Part shown: piece by piece, positions 1 to 6,631 of the stretch
How the letters are laid out: each line of letters opens with the position of its first letter
Numbering within the stretch: the stretch's first letter is position 1
Assembly (NCBI GenBank): GCA_026392035.1
Contig: JAPLCX010000053.1
Coordinates: 1 to 37,394, forward strand
DNA from: Candidatus Auribacterota bacterium
Lineage (GTDB): Bacteria > Auribacterota > Tritonobacteria > UBA1439
Length of the DNA: 37,394 bases
Reading direction: 5' to 3'
The notes under the pieces: generated by a model
Seen by the model: only the letters and a program-made list of their open reading frames with translations
The model's database searches: none
What the model was told of the DNA's origin: nothing
Position numbers and translations under genes: made by a program

Positions 1-20
1 TCGATCTTTGGGACTGATTT

Positions 21-136
21 CTTGGACAGCATTTTCTGAGACCTCAAAATGAACCAGGCGCAAAATCGTCCAAAACGCCGTTTTAGCCCTTATATTTGAG
101 GGGGGTCCACCGAAAAGTCATTTATCTTGGACAGCA
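21..136. repeat. Pair of 11-bp direct repeats at the left edge
   Basis: The 11-mer CTTGGACAGCA occurs at 21-31 and again at 126-136. The second copy covers the stop-codon end of the neighbouring minus-strand gene. The roughly 95 bp between them carry no gene. Short repeated sequence at the edge of a defence island could be the worn end of an insertion element, but no transposase is visible and the window starts here, so this is only a possibility. Confidence 0.3.
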
Positions 137-748
137 GTGATCCCAAATATTTTCAATTCTATTATTAGGGATGCCAAGCAAATAATTTTTTAAAAATTTC
201 CAGTCACTTTGTATAGGATAGGTATTAAATTTATGAATAAATATCTGGCTAGGTTCACTTCTGATGTACATTTTAACTATTTCTTCAATAACCTGTGCTT
301 CATCTACAATATTCTGTGAATGTTTCGAGCGGCCATAATTTTTAATTGATAAACATATCTTAGATTTGTCGGGTAAATTTATAATTAAATCATATCCCGG
401 ATTGTTTATTGCGGGGAAACTGACTATTTGATTAGGTGGGTTATGTAACGCAGCAGCTATGATAACCTCAAGCATTGCTCCTTTCCTATTATTTGCGTCA
501 TCGGTCTTTATCTTTTCAATTGTTTTAATGACCCATTTGAGATCAATGTTTTTTATTTTTTTGATACTGCATCCTAAGAGTATTATTTCAGTGGATGCTA
601 AAAAATCGTTTCTTTTCCAAAGAATTTGAACAGGATTACTTCCATTTACCTTAAGCCATTCAAGAGTAAATGATAAAACTAACTCTTCAAGTGCTGTTTT
701 AAGCATTAATTCGCAACTACTCGAAACTGCTCTTCCGGAAGTGTACAT
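122..748 (-). CDS. Hypothetical protein, possible PD-(D/E)XK-like nuclease fold
   Basis: A 208-residue protein of unknown function, distal in the defence-island transcription unit. The start is the ATG preceded by GGAAG with 7-nt spacing; an in-frame TTG 36 nt upstream is less convincing. The middle of the protein has an acidic helix (E94 in GAMLEVII), then GYDLI (D120), then a strand with LSIKNYG (S134-x-K136). This order resembles the E...D...(D/E)xK core of restriction-endonuclease-like folds, with Ser where the usual acidic residue sits. The fold call is inferred from motif order only. The gene is clearly AT-richer than the genes to the right, suggesting transfer. The C-terminus ends inside a short repeat at the window edge and might be truncated. 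Confidence 0.6.
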   Translation of the reverse strand: MYTSGRAVSSSCELMLKTALEELVLSFTLEWLKVNGSNPVQILWKRNDFLASTEIILLGCSIKKIKNIDLKWVIKTIEKIKTDDANNRKGAMLEVIIAAALHNPPNQIVSFPAINNPGYDLIINLPDKSKICLSIKNYGRSKHSQNIVDEAQVIEEIVKMYIRSEPSQIFIHKFNTYPIQSDWKFLKNYLLGIPNNRIENIWDHCCPR

Positions 749-820
749 TTCTAGTCTTCCATTTATCCTCTGATTATTTCCCAATCCTATCTATAATTTC
801 CCATTAAAATAAAATACATG

Positions 821-1002
821 TCATCGAGTTATGTCGATTATTACGATTTCCCCCTCGGTGAGGCCATAAAGGTCATAGACGAGGCGGTCGATCTGGTGGT
901 CGAGGCCAGCGCACTTGTTCCGTAGTAGGTTTTATCTTTGTCGGTCTTTGCTTTGGCGAACTGTTTCTTCGCCCATAGGATCGTCTCCAACAACCGCACC
1001 AT
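821..1002 (-). pseudogene. Decayed second copy of the restriction-modification gene 3' end
   Basis: Reading the minus strand, this stretch encodes a relative of the last ~56 residues of the 970-aa restriction-modification protein encoded to the right (the sequence from MVRLVE to the stop). Bases 836-1002 align with 2021-2188 without gaps except one missing base near 921, which breaks the frame just after the KDKTYY segment. After restoring it, the remnant reads NKCAGLDHQIDRLVYDLYGL and continues to its own stop. It is therefore a fragment of the same gene or of a close homologue. Its right-hand part is also read, in a different frame, as the last ~24 codons of the neighbouring HEPN-like gene. 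See the finding on direct repeats. Confidence 0.85.
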
Positions 1003-1957
1003 TTTGATTTGATGTGCTTAGATTTTGGAACGCTTTAAAAATAGGAGAATTACCACTAATCCTCCAGTCATGCGATGCAAAAGGAATAGATATTTTGTAT
1101 CCGAGATAATAGAAAAAAAGAAGTCTGTTTAGTCTTAACCCAAGTTTATATAAAGCAAAAGCTTCCATATGCAAATCTGCAAGTAATCGCGAACTTCGAA
1201 AACTCCCATTTGCAAATTGTTTGCTAAAACCATCCCTTATATACCATTGCCGAAGTAACCGTATTAGATCTATCCTATCTTTCTGTATGTGGATAAAGGA
1301 ATGCGCTCCAACAATATTCCTTAATCTTCGCAAGAGTTCCAATTCCTTTATTACTTGGTTTTTTGCGTCTCGAGTAGAGGCTGCGAAATTAGGTCGTGCT
1401 GCTGGATTCAGTCTTTTATGAATCAGTCTATTAATGCCTCCCGTACCCAGGCTACAATCCTGATTCCTTTTATTAATATACATAGACTGCAGAATTTCTA
1501 TTGACGTCGCAAAAGAAACCATCGTTAAAGGAAAGAAATTAACTCCTAACTTCAAGGCGACCATATAGTGTAAGAGAGAAAGCTCGAATAATTCTTTTTT
1601 CCACAAAGGATATGAGTTAAATGGTGTTCGTTCGCATTTATGTAAGAATTGGATAAGATTGGCGTTATCGAGGGGAAATACTCCTCTTGTCCCATTCCAT
1701 CTTGTATCATGATCGTTAGAAGAAACGAAAAATCTTTCCCCGAAATAAACAGAAAGCCAATAAAACAGCCAAAGATCTTTAATTTTCGTGTCTTCCTGAT
1801 ATACGATCTTGATGGATGTAGCCGGTAATTTATTCTTTTGCAGCATACAAAGCTTAAAAGGAATGCCCTTCCAATCTAATGAAATACTTGACTGAGAGGA
1901 TTCAATACGTGCATATCTGAAATGAATAATACTGGCAACAGAATTCTCACTAATCAT
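932..1957 (-). CDS. Hypothetical protein with HEPN-like RX5H motif
   Basis: About 341 residues, probably soluble. The start is the ATG with GGAAAG seven bases upstream; an in-frame TTG five codons earlier is an alternative. A helix-rich central part contains LLRRLRNIVGAHSF, in which R213, N214 and H219 fit the R(N)X4-6H signature of HEPN ribonuclease-like domains, common in toxin-antitoxin and defence proteins. That is a motif match, not a proven family assignment. It follows the restriction-modification gene by 33 nt on the same strand. The last ~24 codons run in another frame through the decayed copy of that gene's 3' end, so the natural C-terminus may have been replaced. Base composition is AT-rich relative to the housekeeping genes. 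Confidence 0.65.
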   Translation of the reverse strand: MISENSVASIIHFRYARIESSQSSISLDWKGIPFKLCMLQKNKLPATSIKIVYQEDTKIKDLWLFYWLSVYFGERFFVSSNDHDTRWNGTRGVFPLDNANLIQFLHKCERTPFNSYPLWKKELFELSLLHYMVALKLGVNFFPLTMVSFATSIEILQSMYINKRNQDCSLGTGGINRLIHKRLNPAARPNFAASTRDAKNQVIKELELLRRLRNIVGAHSFIHIQKDRIDLIRLLRQWYIRDGFSKQFANGSFRSSRLLADLHMEAFALYKLGLRLNRLLFFYYLGYKISIPFASHDWRISGNSPIFKAFQNLSTSNQNGAVVGDDPMGEETVRQSKDRQR

Positions 1958-2005
1958 AATGCGTCTTTCCAATATATCCTATCGAAAAAATATATTCGCT
2001 GGTGA

Positions 2006-4918
2006 TCAACCATGCCCCTCGACTATAGCAATCTCCTTGTTGGTGAGGCCGTAGAGGTCATAGACAAGACGGTCGATCTGGTGGTCGAGGCCGGCGCACT
2101 TGTTCTCGTAGTAGGTTTTATCCTTATCGGTCTTCGCCTTTGCCAATTGCTTCTTTGCCTCCAGCAGCACCTCCACCAACCGCACCATCTGGTCGTGTCG
2201 CAATTTGTCGGCGGGGTCGGAAAGATTCAGCTTGGGAATGGGAAGCGCCTTTAATTGAGTAACTTTAATCTGGGGGAATGCTTGGTTTGATTCGTCGTAA
2301 TAGGAGCGAATAAAAAAAGCGATGAGCTGACTTCCAAGAATACCGGCGAGGAAAGTCGCGCTCAAAGAGCCCGGGGTAGGTTTTGTGATGTAGACTTGTT
2401 GGTCGGCGACCGAATCTGTAGTCTCAACGGTTACAACAAGGCGGTCGGCGAGAATTTTCCGTGAGTATACACGCTCACCGCAAAAGAACTCCGGGTTGCG
2501 CGGTTCTGCCAGCCAAGGTCCATATTTGACATACTCAGTTGCATGAGGCGGGGTAAACCGATGGAGGTCGCACCCATAAACGAATGGCCGGTATTCGGGT
2601 TTCTTTTTTGGGCTATGGTATGGACGTTCCGCCAAATCGCGTTTGGTCTGTGGTCCTGAACCAAAGGCTGATCTTCCGTAGCCACCGAGTCTGTATGAGT
2701 GAACGCCGCGCGTGATCTCGGCAATTCTACCAAGTTCAATATTCTGTTGCTTAATCTGCTCTGCCAAGTCCGCGCTCTGAGGTGTGATTGCGGTAGATAT
2801 AGGACGATGGCCGTCCAAATATTTCGCAGTTTCGTATGTTGAAATAGGTTCCAATGCTCCGTCCCTGATAGCCTTAACATCGAATGAGTCTCCCGATCTC
2901 TGTGCTTTCTCCAACGTATAGACAACCGTATCCACGGTAATGCCTGCGAAGACATCACTAGGGGGCACAGCGATACACAAATCATGCGCCCGTGAAAGAA
3001 TGAAGGCTCTGGTTGTCGAAGAATAAGTATTGGTCAACCAAACATTGGGCACAATTTGTCCAATTCTTCCTCCAAACTTCGTAAGGGAAGAAGCTCTCTC
3101 CATGAAGAGCGAAAACATATCGAGTTGGTAGGAAGATGCCGTGTACTTCCTGTTGAAGTAAGCTTTATGCTCATCATTGATGTTTAGCGCCTTCCAGTCA
3201 CGCCCGAAAACATACGGTGGATTACCCACAACAGCGTCGAACCCACCGCGCTTCATGACCTCGGGGAAGGCATCCTCGAAATTCATGGGATTCAGCTTGC
3301 GTTCTTCATCGCCGGGGAAGAGTTGCCCCTCCAGAATATCGGTGCCGATAAGGGAGTTGCCGCAGACGATGTTTTTATTGAGCGGCGGCAGGAGGGTTTC
3401 GTGGAATTCCATCTGATGTTCGTGGGCGCTGGCGGTGGTTTCGTCCTGGAGCAGCTTCAGATAGAGCGAGAGCTGGCAGACCTCGACGGCCTGGGCGTCA
3501 ATGTCAACGCCGTATATGTTATTGAGTAGGATTTCGCGTTTCTTGCGGAGCGAGAGGTATCGTTTGCCGTCGTGCTCGATACAGTCTCCTTTCCGGGCCT
3601 TTTTGGGGTGAGCGTTATAATAATTGCCGTGGTATCTCAGCAGCAGATCATAGATGCCAAGCAGGAACGAGCCGCTGCCGCAGGAGATGTCGGCAAATTT
3701 CATCTCCGCGATCTTATCGGGCGACTTGCCGGCGATGAGCTTGCCGACGGTGTTCTCGACGATGTAGCGGACGATATATTCCGGCGTGTAGTAGACGCCG
3801 CCCGCTTTGCGGACTTCTGGTTTGTCCTCGACACGCACCCGTTTGTCGGTGGCGACGATGACCTTGCCGAGGAATCGCTCATAAATTGATCCAAGTATAT
3901 GAATAGGGATGGCGTTGAAGTCGTAGGGCGAGTTGGTATGCGAAAGGCTATTGCAGACGCCGGCGAAGGCGTCAGCGTCCACATGAAAGTTTGGCGCGTC
4001 GAGGATGGCATGCTGCTTGAAAACAATGCCGTTGTAGATGCCGTCGAGCCGGCGCGAGGCGGTGATGAAATGCTCCCACGCCCCGCTTTTCTCGCAGAAC
4101 TTTTCCATGTGGCGGTGCGGTTCGATGCCCTTGTCTTCGAGGAAGCGCAGGAAGACAAGGCGGTCGAGGGTGCGCTGAGTGATCTCGGTCAGCGTCTCGC
4201 TGTCGAGGCGCGGATTCCTGTCCTTAAAGGCATGCGCCAGCGCGGTGCGGTGTTCGTCAAGTTCCTTGAGGAAGGATTCATCAATGCTCTGGGAACCGCC
4301 GGGGAACAGGCTGCGTTTAGCGGCTTTCCCACGGGGCTCGCGAAGTTCGGCGGCTCGCTTCTCCAACGATCCGGCGGCGACGGCCTCCCGGGAAAAGAGC
4401 CAGTAAATCCTGGCAAACTCGTCCCGGTTCGAATACTGTGAATAATGATACTTCGCCACGGCTCGGTCCAGCGCAGTCGAAATGTCGGGCTTGCAGCGGC
4501 AGTCGAGAATATGGAACTGCTCAAAATCGGTGAGTACCGCCAGGGGTGTTTTGCTGTTCCAGCCGTAGCGTATAACCTGGAAATGATTCTCTTTTGTCCC
4601 GATCTGGACCGCGGGCTTCTTTGCTTCCACGAAGAAACGCGCGTCGCGGAAATCGGGAGCGAGGAAGAAAGCGTAGTCGGCGCGGCGCTGTCCCCCGGCG
4701 CTCAATCCGCGCTCGACTTTGACTTCCTGCTCGTAGGGATTGGTTTGAACGTCGTGGTTCACGTCCCAGCCGAGCGCGATCCAGAACTTGTCGATGAAGT
4801 CCTTCCGTGCCTCCGCTTCCTGGTAGTCCGGGGAGAGATAGCGCGCCTCATTTGCCTTGAACGTGGCAACAAGATCCTTGACCTTACCAAAAGCGATATC
4901 GAAAGGGGTATAAGTCAT
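2006..4918 (-). CDS. Single-chain restriction-modification enzyme, Eco57I/type IIG-like
   Basis: A 970-residue fused endonuclease and N6-adenine DNA methyltransferase. The N-terminal 140 residues hold a PD-(D/E)XK nuclease-like core: RRADYAFF (D81) then FFVEAKKPA (E98, K100). The methyltransferase has motif X GGVYYTPEYIVRYIV at about 373-387, the AdoMet-binding motif DISCGSGSFL at 410-419, and catalytic motif IV NPPY at 566-569. The last ~300 residues should hold target recognition, ending in a helical segment (about 908-950). One chain with cutting and methylation activities is typical of type IIG enzymes, and no separate S or R subunit is present. It lies 89 bp downstream of higA and may be co-transcribed with higBA. 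Its 3' 168 bp is duplicated beyond the next gene. The recognition site cannot be read from sequence. Confidence 0.93.
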   Translation of the reverse strand: MTYTPFDIAFGKVKDLVATFKANEARYLSPDYQEAEARKDFIDKFWIALGWDVNHDVQTNPYEQEVKVERGLSAGGQRRADYAFFLAPDFRDARFFVEAKKPAVQIGTKENHFQVIRYGWNSKTPLAVLTDFEQFHILDCRCKPDISTALDRAVAKYHYSQYSNRDEFARIYWLFSREAVAAGSLEKRAAELREPRGKAAKRSLFPGGSQSIDESFLKELDEHRTALAHAFKDRNPRLDSETLTEITQRTLDRLVFLRFLEDKGIEPHRHMEKFCEKSGAWEHFITASRRLDGIYNGIVFKQHAILDAPNFHVDADAFAGVCNSLSHTNSPYDFNAIPIHILGSIYERFLGKVIVATDKRVRVEDKPEVRKAGGVYYTPEYIVRYIVENTVGKLIAGKSPDKIAEMKFADISCGSGSFLLGIYDLLLRYHGNYYNAHPKKARKGDCIEHDGKRYLSLRKKREILLNNIYGVDIDAQAVEVCQLSLYLKLLQDETTASAHEHQMEFHETLLPPLNKNIVCGNSLIGTDILEGQLFPGDEERKLNPMNFEDAFPEVMKRGGFDAVVGNPPYVFGRDWKALNINDEHKAYFNRKYTASSYQLDMFSLFMERASSLTKFGGRIGQIVPNVWLTNTYSSTTRAFILSRAHDLCIAVPPSDVFAGITVDTVVYTLEKAQRSGDSFDVKAIRDGALEPISTYETAKYLDGHRPISTAITPQSADLAEQIKQQNIELGRIAEITRGVHSYRLGGYGRSAFGSGPQTKRDLAERPYHSPKKKPEYRPFVYGCDLHRFTPPHATEYVKYGPWLAEPRNPEFFCGERVYSRKILADRLVVTVETTDSVADQQVYITKPTPGSLSATFLAGILGSQLIAFFIRSYYDESNQAFPQIKVTQLKALPIPKLNLSDPADKLRHDQMVRLVEVLLEAKKQLAKAKTDKDKTYYENKCAGLDHQIDRLVYDLYGLTNKEIAIVEGHG
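2021..2188. repeat. Intact copy of the 168-bp direct repeat (end of the R-M gene)
   Basis: This is the in-frame partner of the decayed copy at 836-1002. The two are in direct orientation, about 1.19 kb apart, roughly 80-85 percent identical by eye, and differ in length by a single base. Confidence 0.8.
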
Positions 4919-5007
4919 TGAATAAAAACCAACCTGATAATAGCAAAGGTAGACGTACAGTTCCTCACGATCCCTTTCTTAATCCAGCCAACATCAGGAA
5001 ACGCGCA

Positions 5008-6096
5008 TTATTCCGACCAAGTGAATCTGGTTCTCAGCTTATTCAGTGCTGAATTCTGTGGAACAAGTTTATCATATTGTAGCCTCCCGATTACGATACC
5101 TGCATGAACACCTGTCTTCTCCGCGATTCCTTGAATAGCTTGAGGATTAGAAAAAACCGATTTTCTGAGCTCATCATAGGCCTTCGGAGGAATTAATTGA
5201 TTGGCGGCAAAGCGGTCGGCTTCTTGTTCCTGTTCTTTAAGTTCAGGGTTTAAATTTCCTGCTTCAATAAATATCATTCGTTTATCATGCAGGAGGATAT
5301 GAGCCAATTCATGAAAAAAACTGAACCAGAAGATATCCGCCCAGCTTCCCCGAATGCTCATCAGAAGCACCACCTTCCCTGACGAAATCCAGAATGTCGC
5401 GCCATTAGCATACGTCTTCGAGAGATGCGGCAGCATTACCAATGCCACGCCGCACTCGGCAAGGAACTGTTTGAGCTCGGGTTCAAATTCATGCGGCGGC
5501 TTCAAGGAAAGCCCACGTATGACCGCGATCTTTGACTTCAGAGCTTCTTTCGCATAAGGTTTTGTTGCTATTTCGCGCCCTCGTATCTCCCCGCATTTGA
5601 GCCATGCGGCGAGCGCATAAGGCGATGCTTGCTTTTTCTGAGAAAAGCGAAAAGCAGGACTGTACGCTTTTACGTCTGGCATATTTTTGAGAGAGGAAAC
5701 GCCGAAGAAACGTTGCAGTTCGCGAACCTTTCCAATCTTGTCCTTTGCCATTTTGACAAGCTTCATTCTAGCGAGATCGGCGTATGGAATTTGAGCCAGT
5801 AATGGTAAGTCCTGTTTTAATTGTTTCTCTTCATCTTGTCGCGCCATAACTAGTTGATATTGCGCCTCTAGTCCTGTCCAGATATGCGCAGGCACATCCA
5901 AAGCGCGCTCTAGCTGAAGCGCCGTATCCGGCGTAATGGCCTTCTCTCCCTTTATGATCTCGTTAATCGCCTGCGCCGGTCGCCCCATCCGTCGCCCGAT
6001 CTCCGCCTGGCTGATTCTCTTAGCCTCTAACACCTCGGCCAGATACTCGCCCGGCGGTATTGCCAGATCAGAATGAATCATTCTTTCAGTCGTCAT
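5008..6096 (-). CDS. higA: HigA-type antitoxin fused to ImmA/IrrE-like metallopeptidase
   Basis: A 362-residue protein. Residues 10-75 form an XRE/HigA helix-turn-helix (PPGEYLAEVLEAKRISQ followed by GRRMGRPAQAINEIIKGEK), which should bind the operators upstream of higB and neutralise the toxin. Residues ~200-310 form a DUF955/ImmA-IrrE-type domain with the zinc motif FFHELAHILLH (H262, E263, H266) and a downstream EQEADRFA that supplies a third ligand (E292). Antitoxin-peptidase fusions of this kind are known; the peptidase part may sense stress or cleave the repressor. It overlaps the toxin gene by 11 nt, so translation is probably coupled. An ordinary HigA is about 100 residues, so more than two thirds of this protein is extra. 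Confidence 0.9.
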   Translation of the reverse strand: MTTERMIHSDLAIPPGEYLAEVLEAKRISQAEIGRRMGRPAQAINEIIKGEKAITPDTALQLERALDVPAHIWTGLEAQYQLVMARQDEEKQLKQDLPLLAQIPYADLARMKLVKMAKDKIGKVRELQRFFGVSSLKNMPDVKAYSPAFRFSQKKQASPYALAAWLKCGEIRGREIATKPYAKEALKSKIAVIRGLSLKPPHEFEPELKQFLAECGVALVMLPHLSKTYANGATFWISSGKVVLLMSIRGSWADIFWFSFFHELAHILLHDKRMIFIEAGNLNPELKEQEQEADRFAANQLIPPKAYDELRKSVFSNPQAIQGIAEKTGVHAGIVIGRLQYDKLVPQNSALNKLRTRFTWSE

Positions 6097-6388
6097 AGTG
6101 CTTGCTCACCTCCTCCACGCGTACAACCTCAAGATGCTCCCCGTGCACAGTGAAAATCAGGCGATAGAAACCCGTGAGTGAAATTGCATATTGCCCTTCT
6201 CTATCACCCTTCAACGGATGGCATTTTAATGCCGGCAGCTTGCGTAGTTCCTGTAAATCTGCTGCTGCCTGAACAACATTAATTCTTTCCACATACTTAC
6301 GGCCCGCCGCGTCACCCCAGGCCCGGATGGCGTGCTTATGTTTCACATAACATTTCTCCAGCTTCCTGTTCCTGAACGTTACCTGCAC
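6086..6388 (-). CDS. higB: HigB/RelE-type toxin
   Basis: A 100-residue, basic protein of the RelE/ParE superfamily, HigB branch. Recognisable features are the N-terminal strand with RNRKLEKCY, the central LPALKCHPLKGDREGQYAISL segment, and the C-terminal YRLIFTVHG...VEVVRVEEVSKHYDD strand pair. HigB toxins cleave mRNA in the ribosome, and the cognate HigA blocks this. The start is GTG with GGAG seven bases upstream. Toxin-before-antitoxin order and the 11-nt overlap with the next gene are typical of higBA. The promoter and paired dyad just upstream indicate autoregulation. Pairing with a HigA-peptidase fusion is the unusual part. Confidence 0.88.
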   Translation of the reverse strand: MQVTFRNRKLEKCYVKHKHAIRAWGDAAGRKYVERINVVQAAADLQELRKLPALKCHPLKGDREGQYAISLTGFYRLIFTVHGEHLEVVRVEEVSKHYDD

Positions 6389-6414
6389 GCTTTGTCTCCG
6401 CCACGATTAGACAA

Positions 6415-6435
6415 TATTCACCTTAAGGGTGAATA
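6415..6435. promoter_or_regulatory. Operator 1 of higBA (21-bp dyad)
   Basis: Dyad TATTCACC-N5-GGTGAATA with perfect 8-bp arms, lying over the expected transcription start of higB. It is matched by a second copy centred 60 bp away. HigA binding is inferred from position and symmetry. Confidence 0.7.
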
Positions 6436-6440
6436 ACAAT

Positions 6441-6469
6441 AACATACCCCACCCATGGAAAATTGTCAA
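6441..6469 (-). promoter_or_regulatory. higB promoter
   Basis: On the minus strand a consensus -35 TTGACA (6464-6469) is followed after exactly 17 bp by -10 TATGTT (6441-6446). The predicted start near 6434 falls inside operator 1, and operator 2 lies just upstream of the -35. The unit could serve higB, higA, the R-M gene and the two genes behind it. Confidence 0.75.
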
Positions 6470-6474
6470 GATAT

Positions 6475-6495
6475 TATTCGCCCCTGGGGTGAAGA
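6475..6495. promoter_or_regulatory. Operator 2 of higBA (21-bp dyad)
   Basis: Second dyad TATTCGCC-N5-GGTGAAGA, same arm and spacer lengths as operator 1 with one change in each arm. Joint pattern TATTCRCC-N5-GGTGAAKA. Two sites flanking a promoter suggest cooperative binding or looping. Confidence 0.6.
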
Positions 6496-6540
6496 CAATT
6501 TATTACCCAGGCCGATTAATACCCGCGGGTCGGATGAATC

Positions 6541-6556
6541 CCTGCCCGCCGGCAGG
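6541..6556. repeat. Short GC palindrome
   Basis: CCTGCC and GGCAGG arms around CGCC, a variant of the palindrome at 20056-20075 and of the core inside 26217-26322. It lies between higBA and the M28 gene. Confidence 0.45.
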
Positions 6557-6631
6557 CGACCCCTGCAAATCCGCCATTTAGGGTTATTCCCCCGATTTGA
6601 CATCATCTCCAGGACAGAGTACATTGGTAGT

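Noticed and set aside
2006-4918. BREX PglX or type I HsdM as identity of the R-M gene
   Set aside because: The chain carries its own nuclease-like N-terminus and is shorter than typical PglX. No other BREX genes or HsdR/HsdS subunits are present.
6455-6631. In-frame upstream extension of the M28 peptidase (59 codons)
   Set aside because: It crosses the higBA promoter and operators and a GC palindrome, and would bury the signal peptide inside the protein.
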